Shown here: positions 1 through 11,180 of the stretch, piece by piece
Layout of the letters: each line of letters opens with the position of its first letter
Numbering within the stretch: position 1 is the stretch's first letter
NCBI GenBank assembly: GCA_025174535.1
Contig: JALBUN010000023.1
Coordinates: 186,001-250,000 of the forward strand
DNA from: Cantharellus purpuraceus
Lineage: Eukaryota; Basidiomycota; Agaricomycetes; Cantharellales; Hydnaceae
Length of the DNA stretch: 64,000 nucleotides
Reading direction: 5' to 3'
The notes under the pieces: generated by a model
What the model was told of the DNA's origin: nothing
The model's database searches: none
What the model saw: the letters and a program-made list of their open reading frames with translations, nothing else
Program-made: the position numbers and the translations under genes

Positions 1-1737
1 ACAATGATATCGAAGTCGCGGTATTGACCATCGACCGTCTGGATGCCATTTGCTGTCACACATTTTATTTTGCAGGGGACAAATTCCACCTGAACTCAGG
101 GACTAATTGTTGTCACCACATGAAAGGCGCCTTGAGATGTTGCTGACGTTTTTCTTGCTGAAAGCTTCCAGATATCCAGGTCCTGGGGTGAGTCGACGGC
201 CAGCCACTGGAAAGTCAGGTATCACTGTAGCATATCTAGTCAGAGATGTTACTGCAATGGCTTTCTCAATCGCACAATGTTCAGAAATCCACGGCTTTGT
301 CAATTTCTGGGCCACCTCCTTGATCATATTAAGAGTTGCAAGCTGATATGGATATCCACGCAATGTCGCGCCGTGAAGACTCTCAACAACACGAGAGCTT
401 TTAACTTACATTGAGTTCTTCCTCTATGTTGGTATAGGACTCAGCATCGAACTCCGGATACTCGGCTTCAGTGAATTGATCTGACATGACGGCATCGAAT
501 AATCAACTCTCACGATGAACACTTATGTATGACATACGGTTGTCTACATGAGGGTTGCGCTCTAGAGCTTCTGTTTGTGAAAATAGCATAGATATCCCTG
601 TTTGGTGCTATCAGCACACCTAATTTCGTGTAATCATGACGTCTGGGCGATACGAAAGAACACAAGGCGCAGGAAGACTTGAGGACCAAAAACGACTTAC
701 ATGTCTTTCCACGGACAAACCAGCCGTTTCTGGTTGGATGCTAGGTGAGATTTGAAGGGCATTAGAACCCTGAGGTTTGTATGAGTAAAGATATGACATT
801 GATGCTAGTAGCGGGACATGCCACGCCAATAACGGCAACATTCTTGCCATCCCAAGCCTCCTTCTTTCCTTCATTCTCAAGATTCCATTCTGCAGAATGC
901 ACGGCGCGACTCTTGAAGTAGAAAAGCCCTTCTATATCCGGCCACTGCCACTGGGAGAGTAATCCAGTGCGGTTGATCACAAAATTCGCGACATCCTGAA
1001 TAACCCCATTGGGAGTCGAGTATCAAGTTTGCCAGCATCTGAATCCCAGACGGCATTCGTCAGTTCGTGACCGCTTGTATGTATCAACGACACCCTTGAG
1101 ATAAGCGTGGATTTCGGACCCAGGTGTGTAGAATGTAGACCAATGAGGCCGTCACGGGAAGTTAGTTTCCGATAAACCTTCTATTGGTAAAGCATACGTT
1201 TGGCTCGAAGCTTAGTTGGTACTAGAGAGCGGCCACAATTAGCTTCTGCAGTGTCAGTTGTCAACGAGACCCACGGAATAAGCTGGAACATCGCATGCTA
1301 CTCCCTAAAAAACGTTTATGACCGTTTTAAGATCGTTACTGCTCTGCTACTTATCGGATATTTGTTCACAAACCTATATACATGGCACGATGAAAAATCT
1401 TGGTTAGATAATGATGGTGATCCAGGTAGAGGACTGACCAAGTCCCACCGACGTCCGCCAGTTTCTCATATATGGCCAACTCAACATTCTTCAGTCTCTG
1501 TGGAATTCTAACGCCTGCAATGATCCCGCTGTAGCCAGCACCAATAATAACCACGCGCATGGGTCTGGGTTCATCGATGGCGAAAGACCCGAGTTCGAAC
1601 GCTCGAGATACTGCAGAATCCTGTGAATTGTTTACATAACTAGCAGCATGAGGTGCCCCGGACTCCATGACCGATGGAGGAAAATCTAGGGGAATGAAGG
1701 TTAGATATGGACACGTCTCACGCACAGACAATTGCAC
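1..1737 (-). pseudogene. Decayed class B flavin monooxygenase (Baeyer-Villiger type), runs off the left edge
   Basis: The reading order on the minus strand is typical of fungal FAD/NADPH monooxygenases. It has a Rossmann FAD site (IIGAGYSGI, then GGTW), a KYP/GVACDVPAYS stretch, YQLSFEPN, HWSTFYTPGSE, a TPNG...NRTG block, and FKSRAVHSAEW, which matches the BVMO fingerprint FxGxxxHxxxW with Ser in place of Gly. A second dinucleotide site (VAVIGVGSNALQ) and FPVAGRRLTPGPGYLEA follow. Several introns still splice in frame: 1374-1438, 770-821 (GC-AG, donor GCATGT) and 90-147. Damage is clear: the donor after KYP reads ATAAGT instead of GTAAGT (base 1354), the acceptor before HWSTFY is missing, about 8 codons are lost near 1065, and there is a frameshift before TPNG. 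The probable start is Met at 1737 or 1668. The product would have oxidised ketones or similar substrates. The family call is firm; that it is non-functional is inference from the breaks. Confidence 0.78.
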
Positions 1738-2379
1738 GGAACGGCCATCGACCAGGATAAATTACGACATTCTCGCGGAAAACTGGACCGCTGGATATTG
1801 AGCCTGAAAATCACACATTTTTAATGTCACCATTAGTGCATATACAGAACAAAAATGCACTCTTTCATCCATTACCATATGTCTTTCAGTCTTTCAACAC
1901 GGTCGTAGGGTATATTATAATGAGGCCAGCGCATTTTTGAGTACTAGTGAGTCCCAATTGTTCCCGAAACACTCACAGCCTGACAGTATCCATTTTAATC
2001 TGATTTCGAGTTGGGAACGCAGTTGTCACTGGATTTCTTCCAAAGTTGGAAGATTGCGCTGATTTTCAAGTAGTCTTTTAGGCGCCAGCCTGAGCGAACG
2101 CCGCGGACATTATGGAGAATGTCCGATGGAGTCAGTACACTCCGTCACCTTCCAATTGTTGATTTTCAGCGACCTCCCTACATCAAACCCCATCGGCCAT
2201 TTTTGGAGGAACGAACCCTCCGACACTACTTCATAAATTAGGCAACCAGAGTGGCCACTTGACGTCTTGACCCAAATGAGTTGAGTAGACCTTCAAGTCA
2301 AGTTAGCTCCGCTGCTCAGCATAACATGTTTTCAATCGATAAATTTATATTCGCATGATAATTGTAGCTCCCTGTTTAG
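1738..2379. other. Intergenic stretch, no gene seen
   Basis: This lies between the monooxygenase 5' end and the left edge of the duplicated segment. Both strands show only short chance ORFs. No repeat, RNA gene or convincing promoter was recognised. Confidence 0.6.
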
Positions 2380-4470
2380 ACGATGGCTCCTTTCTCCTCG
2401 TTGGATGCAGTGCAATTGCTTTGCGCTTCGTGGTCTTTGTCCGCGTTTGCTGAGGCCCCGGTTTGTTCTTCATCCGCATCCGATGGTTCATCACCTTGTA
2501 CGGGTGAAACATACTCGTGAAACATAGCAGTCTGCACTTTGGTGCTAGCCAATACCGGCGTGACCTTGCGGCTCCCTTTAACAGCTCTGATGCCCCACTC
2601 CCTCGTGTATGGGTGACGCCTTCTGGAAGTACACCCTTCCGTAGTGGGGATTTCACTGCGGCTGGAGTAGGAGTAGGTGGACAGAGTATTTCTCCTGAAG
2701 TGCGATGAGATAACGTTTGGATAAGAGGTGCAGCGGGTGAAGAAGCACGATCGCGGACATCGCTTTGCTGCCGTTCGTCCTGAGAGTCCGGAACGACCTC
2801 ACTCTCACGTGGTCGATGCCTCTGGGTCTGGGAACGCCTGAGAACGGTCCGCTGCTCCTGCCTCTGTATTAAAGATCTGGTATGACTTTGGGGTTGTGGA
2901 GCGGCTCCGTCATCACAGATCTAGAACACGACCGAAATTAGACCAAAACTGTGTAGTTGATATTATGTATGTTGCCGAGTCATCCGAGCGGGACTTGTTT
3001 GGACTGGTTGATCTGTCTAATCCCCTTCCCCTTCCCTTTCGACAAAGGCCTGCCAACAAGTCAGACATAAATGTTTGTTTGTGGACATGCAGAAACTGAC
3101 TTTAAGTGAGTATCGCTATCGTGGGATACGCTATCCGTAAACGACGAGCATCTGCTGATCGCGGGGATAGTGTCTTCGGAGCGTTAACAACCTCAGGAAC
3201 GCTTGTGGAGGACCCTGGACAGAGGTCAGTATGCTCTGACCAGCTGTAGACATTGGCGTATCCGGAATCACCTCGTTTTTGGCCCTTGGTCTGGCTGCCC
3301 GCAGCGCAGCCTGCCTACGGCCATGCGATGGAACAGGAAGGGGAACGCCCAGCTGTAAGATCGCCGATGGATGGTGGTATTGTCAAATTGGTTTGAGGAT
3401 CTGTGTCCGAGGGCTGAGTATTAGGTTGTGTAGATTTCGTGTAAAGCTGTGCGGCATATGCTACGTCTTTCTAAGGTAGTTGAAAGGACAACGACGACGA
3501 AGAAGGCGTGTGGGGGTACGACGGAGACGAGTGGACAAGGGATGCGGACACATTAGATGAATTGGACGTTGACCTCGTCCACCGCCTGTTCCGACTGAGA
3601 AGAGGACATGACTTCGGCTGGGGGTGGCGGGTCAGATAGAGACATAGTCGTATTGGAGACGTGGCTTGGATCTTGGATGCTCGAAGACCTCTCCAGGTTT
3701 GCCGTCTCTGCCCCTGCGAATGTAGGTGTTGTTGGAGACGTTTGAGTTCCTTACGTAAGAGTTGAGATCCTGAGGTATGGGAGAACCTGCGAACGAGCCC
3801 TGCAACATTTGGTCAATCTCTCTCGGTGCATAGCGATTCGGCTGATGCATGGTATTAGTATGAGATAAAGCGAAGGTGGTGACTTTGGAGAAAGGAAAGT
3901 GACCGAATTTGCCTCATGGGACTGGCGCAGAGCCCCTGCATCTCCATCAAAGCAACGAGGTTAGATGGGGTGGTGGCGGGAGCATTTTGAGGGACTACAA
4001 AAGGGGCTACACGTGCAGACGCGCCCGTCACGTGAGAGGTCACATGACTCGATGATGTGGGTTTGCAATTGTTCGTCACTCCTGTTGTCTTCGATATAGC
4101 CCCAGAGCGTAGCATTGTAGGCGTCCCAGTAATGGAGGAGATGAACTAGAGAGACATGCAATTGTCTGTTTTCTTTTTGGGACTCGGTGAAGCCTCTTGA
4201 TGGAACCGTATGCCTTGGCTCTGTGTCTGCGTTTGTGCAAGGCCATGGAAACTGAACTTTGATGGCATTGACCCAAACTGATCAGAAATGTCGGTCGACG
4301 TGTCATCGCTTAGCCTACCGTCTCCCACGTTCAATGACGCGACATTCGCGTCTCTATCCACAGGGGAAGGACGCATAGCATTTTGCCATGCTTTGTCTGC
4401 TTGTAACTCGGTACTGGGAACGCCCAGGACCACGCGGCCAGTAGCTGTCAACCTGAAGCAGCTAACTAAC
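2380..4470 (-). pseudogene. Degraded copy of the Crb2-like checkpoint gene at 38.6-42.5 kb
   Basis: Scattered minus-strand ORFs here match the better copy piece by piece. Both copies share KSPLRKG-LPEGVTHTRG, APREID, VTSHVTGASARVAPF and GRLSDDTSTD. Position 2384 aligns with 40201 and about 4450 aligns with 42520. This copy has many frameshifts and internal deletions. For example, about 200 bp present at 41420-41620 are missing near 3570. It ends at the level of 40.2 kb, so the Tudor and BRCT domains are absent. It cannot encode the protein. The homology continues past the 5' end into the neighbouring ORF copy, which shows that a genomic segment was duplicated, not an mRNA; the introns are also retained. 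Confidence 0.85.
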
Positions 4471-4819
4471 CGACTTACTCATGAGCCTTGCTTCCGTCGC
4501 TTCAGCGTCTTATCCTGTGCCGCTTCTTGCTCTCCTAATCTTTGAGAGAACCCCGTCGCAATATTTCAGGCAGATTAAAGTCAAGGGTATTTCTTATGTG
4601 TTCCCAACGGCATCACGGCGACTACCAAGACTCATACGTGATCGGACGAGGGTACATGGGCATTTCCACCATTCTCGAGGTACCAGGTGGTGGTAACATG
4701 CTTTGCTAAGGGGATGTACATACTCTGGGCCAGCCAATGTATTCTCTGACAGTGTAACGGGAGTAGGATGGAATTCAAAAAAGCTAGTGCAAGATTGTTA
4801 CTATGTATTAGAGCCTCTG

Positions 4820-5107
4820 CTACTTCTTCGGAGGGGAAGAAGGGTTTTCTGTGTCGCTACTTGACCTCGGGCGGTTTCATTTTCTCTCCAACGTCTCCTG
4901 GATGTGTGGAATGAAAGCCAGAGTGAGGTCCGAAGACTTGGCTTGTGCCAGGGTGAAAGCTTTCTGGAAGCGCTCGTATATATCATCGAAGGTGCTCAAG
5001 TTGAGAGAACGCGGTAACGTTTCCTCCGCCCGGTTATACTTCCTTATAAGAAGTTTCCAAAGACGATCTAAATAACTGCAGGTGATTATCCTGATGCTGG
5101 GTAGCAT
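4820..5107 (-). pseudogene. Inverted copy of the small ORF at 43.5-43.9 kb, with a premature TGA
   Basis: The frame reads LWKLLIRKYNRAEE, ETLPRSLNLST, DIYERFQKAFTLAQ, FIPHIQETLERK, then TGA at 4877-4879, then NRPRSSS and SPPKK before a TAG at 4820-4822. The plus-strand copy at 43526-43888 has CGA where this one has TGA, so the stop is a direct C-to-T change at a CpG. Relative to the other copy, this fragment and its flank (4696-5107) are inverted with respect to the adjoining Crb2-like copy. The upstream residues DRLWKLLIRK look better preserved here than in the other copy. Confidence 0.75.
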
Positions 5108-6926
5108 GGTCGTTGCAATTGGTTGTTCCTACAATTACTTAGTTATCTCATAAAGAGAGGCACAAGAGAAATCAATGGATCGCACTGCATGCAATAACAA
5201 GGATGCATGGCCTGAGATGAGGCTAATTTCTAGGACATCAGCAAGGAGCGGTCCTCTCGTATGCAAATCACCTCGTAGGTTGGCCACACATCCATTTCAC
5301 CATTATTTTGTTGTCGTATCTACGCTGCAGGTTGGTCTTTCCATGTCAGTCTTTGAAAGATGGATATCAGAGATTGGGGGACAAGCAATTGCTTGGAAAG
5401 ACTCGGATGTAAAGGGAGTAGCATAGTCGGCAATCGAATTGATTTATTTTTTACATATACGCATGTAAACTCTGCAGATCTGGGCATACAGAAAGGGGAA
5501 CGGCTTAGCGCAGTCCTAATATTGAGTTCAGAGAATAGCGGCGGTCCACGGTCCATCAACGAGACGGGGGATAGATGTATGCACTGTGATAACCAAGGTA
5601 AGAACATATATACGGACGGAAACAAGAAAGGGCTATAAAGATAGCTGGGTCAGTTATACATAATTCTAGAATGATAGCGCACACTCATTATTAATGATTT
5701 CGTTAGACGCAAGGTCTGGAGTTCCGAAGACGGGGACGTATATCGGAGAGCCGAGTTTGACGGAGTTCGTTCTCGTCACTGGCAAGGCGCCTAAAAACCC
5801 CACGTGTTATATGAGTTTCCTTCTTCATGGGTTTGCCATGTCACCGTTTATCTGCTTGGGTGTTAGGTCACTGAAGACCTTGATTTACTTGTATATTCAA
5901 GTGGTTTCCACCGACAGCGATTCCTGGAATAAGTGATGGTGTGGCGGTGTCTTGTTTCGTCCCTTGACGAGAAATGAATCGCCTGAGCTCACCGTCCCAG
6001 GGCAAATACAATTATTTCTCCAATCATGTGGTATGCAGGCGAGGTGGGTTGCAGCATGGCTGTGGCGTGCGATAGTGTCATATATACGTTTAGCTTGATA
6101 CCTATCTTTCTGGTCCGGGCTACTGCAAAGACAGCTCAGATGTATGTCTCTCAATCGTCCTTTCTTCATATTTGGACCTATGGTGCTCATGTGTCATTAT
6201 GAATGTAAAATTACTCTTTGGTTGATTTGCATACCTACATAGCCCGGAGAAGCGGCAGATGATATACTGTCATCCAAGGCCTGGAACTCTATTTCAAAGC
6301 CGGGTCTCGTTCCGAAGAGACGATAACGGCTGGAGGGGTTGGTTATGCGTTGGGGGCATACATGACGGGCCTTCAATAAAGTGGGAACCCGTGTTCGTCC
6401 TCTTTGAGGCAGGTGCAGAGGCAGGTCGTGAGAATCCAGGGTGACGTCTTCGCTTCTCAGGAAATATATGCTGGCAAACATAGTCACAGGATCCCCCTGG
6501 ATACAGACTTGAAAGCACTGAGGACCGGATCAGGTCGGAACTTGGGGACGAAGAGGACATGACTGTAGTGGGCTCTAGTTTCGGGTGCATCCCCTGTCTG
6601 TGAATCAGCGAGGAAATGCTAGTTGAAAGTGACTGAACGAGTATGAAAGAAGTAACTAGTGCTGTCTGCAGGCGTGTCGTGTGCACGAGTAGAAACAAGG
6701 CTCCTGAGATAGACTGAGCGGATGTAGGTATGAATAAAGAGGGTAGAGAGGGACAATGCACAAGGTTGAGGTTGAGGAGAGCTTAGTAGCAGCATGGTTA
6801 TGTACGTACATACATGCACCCTTTGTGCAGTGCACGGTATTTGCCGTGTGGTTCTCCCACGGCTGTAGTGGCTGCTTCTCATCCTCGAGCAGCTGAATCC
6901 ATCGCGCGACACCTCAAATAAAGATC
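5108..6926. other. Intergenic stretch, no gene supported
   Basis: Overlapping ORFs of 60-155 codons occur on both strands. The longest is on the minus strand at 6294-6761 and is rich in Ser and Pro. None shows a recognisable domain or a convincing exon chain. The last few hundred bases probably hold the promoter and 5' UTR of the regulator gene that starts at 6927; no clear TATA box was picked out. Confidence 0.5.
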
Positions 6927-9848
6927 ATGACCGCCGCCATATCACCAGCTCATACGGCTTCCATTCCACCGACGTTCGCCACCGCCTTATCACACAACTC
7001 AACAGCAGCCGACGATGCGCAGGTCGAGGCGCCGTTTGAAGAGCCTCCACATCAAGAGGTTACCTCCAACATCCGACATGCCTCACCATCTCCAGAGCCA
7101 CCATCTCTGAGTGAACACCACGCCGCCATTCTTTCACGCATAAGAACACCAGCCAATCCATTTGTCTCCATCTACGACCTGCCCCCTCCAGACTTGACGC
7201 CGCGCTTCGTCTTCAAGGTAGACGAACCTTCCGGCGATGAAACGCCACACATGTCAATGCCTGGTGGTGAATTCGACCTCTCGCCTCACCCTGAGGCTCC
7301 TGTAAAGGCGCAACCAGGTTCTTCACCCCGCATATATTTCGGAGACTCCGCTATCACTTTCGTTCCACTTTTCTCTTACGACTTTCTCGAGCGTGACCCG
7401 AGTGTGAAGGCTGTTCCGAAGAACTATCGTGCGTGGATGCGTACTGGTAGGCCCAAACTTGATGTGGAAGGGCTTGAGAGGGCTGATGCAAAAAGTGACT
7501 TCTTGGCGATGGGTCTTTCGTATCCGCGGGATAGTGAGAGTGAGGGGAGTGGGGATGAGAAAGAAAAGGAGAGGAAAAGGAAGAGGAAGCGGAGGATTGC
7601 GGCCAGGGCGCTGATGGCACCGATAGAGAGGCCACGCAGGATGGTGAAGAAGATTTCAGGACCCTCCATGGTGAAGAAGATTGCAGGACCCTCCATGGTG
7701 AAGAAGATTTCAGGACCCTCCATGGTGAAGAAGGTTTCAGGACCCTCCATGGTAAAGAAGATTGCAGGATCCTCCATGGTGAAGAAGATTGCAAGACCCT
7801 CCATGGCGGCCAATCAGCTTCTCTCGATCAAGCCTGTGCCACGGGAGAGACCAAAGAGAGAGAAGCATCGCTCTGTAGCCGCTGTTCCGATTGTCGATGA
7901 CAAGATGGGTGGCGTGGCGCCGAAGCCAGTGGAGACTTCGGACAGTATTGAGAGACGGACCAGTTCTGTGCCACAGGGGAGACCAAAGAAACAGAAGCGT
8001 CGCTCTGTAGCCGCTGTTCCGATTGTCGATGACAAGATGGGTGGCGTGGCGATGAAGCCAGTGGAGACTTCGGACAGTAGTGAGAGACGGACCATTTCTG
8101 TGCCACAGGAGAGACCAAAGAAACAGAAGCGTCGCTCTGTAGCCGCTGTTCCAAATGTCGATGACAAGATGGGTGGCGTGGCGATGAAGCCAGTGGGGAC
8201 TTCGGACAGTAGTGAGATGGGATCCAGTTCTGTGCCACAGGAGAGACCAAAGAAACAGAAGTATCGCTCTGTGGCCGCTGTTCCGATTGTCGATGACAAG
8301 ATGGGTGGCGTGGCGCCGAAGCCAGTGGAGACTTCAGACAGTAGTGAGAGACGATCTAGTTCAACGCTACTTGATACGGATGGAGTGGAGAGTAAGAGTA
8401 AACAGAAACGCCCCAACTCTGGTCAGTACTGTGTTCTACTTCATATATGCGCACTCAGACAACGTCATGAAGACCAAGAGCCCAAAGACGTCCCTCCTCC
8501 GAAGAAGCAACGCGTATCCCGACCGATGCACGTTAGGAAGGAGTCTATACCCCAAGAACGGAAGGCGTCACCAGGCGGAGAACGCAGTGTTCATACCCAG
8601 TCGTCATTGTCTGAACTAACACCCACCCCTGAACCTCGAACACCGACAGATATAGTGAAACCCACGATTAGACAGAACATCCTCCTCCTCCGACCCGGAT
8701 CCGATAATACATGGATAGAAACATTGCGTCCTGTTCCAACCGCAGCCAACTCACCACAAGCAACTCAACCCTTTGCCTCTCGTCCAGGACATCGAGTTCA
8801 TAGAAACTCCACCGCGATTCAACCGCAACCCAGCTTATCACAAGCAGCTCAAGCCCATCGTCCAGGACATCGAGTTAATCGAAACCACATCGCGATTCCA
8901 CCGCAACCCAATTCATCACAGGCAACTCAACCCCTTACCTCTCGTCCAGGGCATCGAGTTAATCGAAATTCCGCCGCGATTCAATCGCAACCCATCGAAA
9001 TGCGCACCTTCCCTGCATCTATACCTATCATTGATGGATATACGGGTTTGTACCGGCGATACCCACTCATCACACAGTTTCAACAAGATGATCCTCTTGG
9101 CAAGCACGTTATTCCAGAGTGAGTTCATGTTTATTTACTGTGATAAACTCGTGTAAATGTTCCTCATAGCGATTCTCTATTTAAACGAGCCATTATTGGT
9201 AATTGGAATAAACCTCGCGATCCTCGCGACCTGTACACGCCACGATATACCAGGGGCAGTGGCAGCAAGAAAATGGCATTGTGCCCTATATGTTACGAAG
9301 AACCCGCAAGGGGAGGGGAGGGCCGACAGGAATGGAATCATACCAAAACAAGTCAGCACAAGTGAGTTTCAGGCTTTCTTGTGTCTTGAACACTGTTGAC
9401 GCTATTATCTAGCTATCACATGCAATACTATCATGGTAAAGACAAGTTTGGTCTGAACGTCGACAGTAGCTTACACGCGCGACAGGTATTAGCGCGACTA
9501 GGTGTGCGCCTTTCTCGCCACCCATCGCTCTACGGACTCTACCCGTGCCCCGTCCGATAGCCAACGAGAAATTAACAATTATTCAAGGAAAGTGTCATAA
9601 TTGCAAACAGTGGATTGCTATCGAGGGATGCAAGGTTGGGGAGTTGAAGGTACAACATTGGCGTCTTGTTCTAGTGTAAGTATGCTTATTTTTTTCGTTT
9701 TTCATAGGTGAGGGAGCTGTTCTGGTGGAAACATGCCGCGAGCTGCCACAAGGAATCTAGCCTCAGCGGAGAATCGGATATTTTCATAGAGGACGATGCA
9801 TATCGACGCTTACAGGAGTATGAAACCACAAAGGGACGCCAGAGTTGA
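6927..9848 (+). CDS. Rua1-type (DUF4451) zinc-binding transcription regulator with internal repeats
   Basis: Five exons join in frame: 6927-9118, 9170-9361, 9413-9435, 9486-9649 and 9708-9848. The introns are 50-58 nt with GTGAGT- or GTAAAG-type donors. The C-terminal exons give the Rua1 C-terminal domain: GNWNKPRDPRDLYTPRYTRG, LCPIC with RGGEG, NYHMQYYHGISA, PFSPP, GKCHNCKQW and ELFWWKHAASCH. The Cys and His pairs are the expected zinc ligands. The founding family member, Rua1 of Ustilago, is a nuclear regulator of glycolipid synthesis; the target here is unknown. The first exon encodes about 730 residues, mostly low-complexity, with basic KRKRKR runs that could be nuclear signals and three tandem repeat families. 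A GTCAGT...CAG stretch at about 8421-8466 could be an optional intron, but the frame is open through it. I see no damage. The last exon lies inside the duplicated segment that follows. Confidence 0.85.
7641..7802 (+). repeat. 27-bp coding minisatellite, six units
   Basis: Six head-to-tail units encode variants of MVKKISGPS. They differ at one to three bases (I/V, S/A, G/R, P/S). The unit length is a multiple of three, so copy number can change without breaking the frame. Confidence 0.95.
7837..8364 (+). repeat. 132-bp coding repeat, four units
   Basis: Each unit is 44 codons and contains RPKKQKRRSVAAVP and VDDKMGGVA-KPVETSDS. The first unit is the most diverged (RPKREKHRS). The units are nearly identical at DNA level, which indicates recent expansion or homogenisation inside the regulator gene. 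Confidence 0.95.
8749..8998 (+). repeat. About 80-bp coding repeat, three units
   Basis: Three consecutive units carry RPGHRV-RN followed by AI-PQP, in the third repetitive block of the same exon. They are basic and Pro/Gln-rich, with no known domain. Confidence 0.9.
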
Positions 9849-10699
9849 TTGTTCCTATTGGGGGGGGGGGGTTACTCTTGTCTTCTCTGTTTCTTTCTGC
9901 TCGCAGTTCCAAATTATCAAATTTTCAAGCTTCAAGCATCACGGGAGTTTCGGCGCAACGCACAGAAGCGGAGAATCGATTCAGTCACATTTTGCATGTC
10001 CAAAGGTTGTAACCTTTACTTTCTTGATAATGTCATATTCTTTTGATTGCCTGTCATGACTATGGGGCGACATTCAAGTTGGGTATTATGTCTTCTACTT
10101 GATACAATGGGCGCTGTGAGATCTCCGAGCGTCTGGTGAGGATCTTGTCGAGTTCGTAAGTCAAGATACATCTGCCGAGCGTCACCATCTTCAACGTAGT
10201 CTTAACCAGCTGCAATAGTCGAGTCGTTGACTCTCGGCTCATATTGCATAGCGTCGGGGATGGCTGTGAATCATTGCAACATGAGACATATGTCTTCCCG
10301 CGTGCTATAATCGTTCCAGTCCATGGGCCAGGCATTACGACTAAAACAACAAGTACTCGCCTGTGACAACCATTTTCCAAGTATAACCTGCGCTCCGACC
10401 CTACACTCACCAGGTGCTCCGAGGCCAGGGATAAGGTGACTCAAGATATAGCCAGGCTGTGCAGACCGGGTACTGCCTAGAAACTGAGTCGAGCCCGTGT
10501 GATTAGAGTGATTTATCACCGGTATTATGTTTACTTTGCCGCTCGCTTTTTGAAAACACTGTCAATCAAATACTGTCCATGAGGCTCTACACTCACGAGA
10601 TCTCTATAACACGATCTTGTTGCATCTCTTATAGTCACGGTGATCATATTTTCATTTTTGTTGTATTGATATATTTCGCTCGATGTAACCGATTTTGAG

Positions 10700-11180
10700 A
10701 TGTCTACTGAAGAAGCTATGAACAAGCCTGAACGCCGGAAGGGCGGAGGACTCTGGTGTCAGAAATTCGACAAGTTGCGCTCTCATCTTACCGCATTATT
10801 CTCCCTTCAGAGGTCATACGAACCGTCGCACACATCCTCGCAGCATAAAACTGGACCGCGGTTCATTCCCTCTGTCTAGTGAGTAAAGGCTTTCGCTCAT
10901 GGGTCCATGTTGCCGTCATGTTGGTGTACTTCAGCCCTCGCTACACCTCTGCACAACATACGCTCAATGCCTACCTTGCGGTTTGGGACCTCCGATATCG
11001 CTTTTTGTGGCCTGGAATGGACCCGACAAGTATTCCAGTCTTTCGAATTGGAAGGATGTATCGAGAGGGGAGATGATATGTATGGTCGCGCCACGTTATC
11101 CCAACATCTCGAGGCACGGCTTGATGCTCCCATGCTTGTTAGCCGTGAGTCTCCTGCTCTCATCAGCTCACTGGCATGCA
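10700..11180 (+). pseudogene. Internally deleted copy of the F-box-like gene
   Basis: The ATG at 10700 opens with EEAMNKPERRKGGGLWCQK, matching the copy at 12437. The frame is then lost at the F-box region. At about 10907 the sequence jumps from the FRSW motif straight to the stretch matching 13178 (VMLVYFSPR against VMLMYFNSR). About 530 bp, containing the leucine-rich middle, is missing. It cannot make the full protein. Confidence 0.8.

Noticed and set aside
6294..6761. 155-codon minus-strand ORF divergent from the regulator gene
   Set aside because: Low-complexity Ser/Pro composition, no domain and no consistent splicing. It could be promoter DNA.
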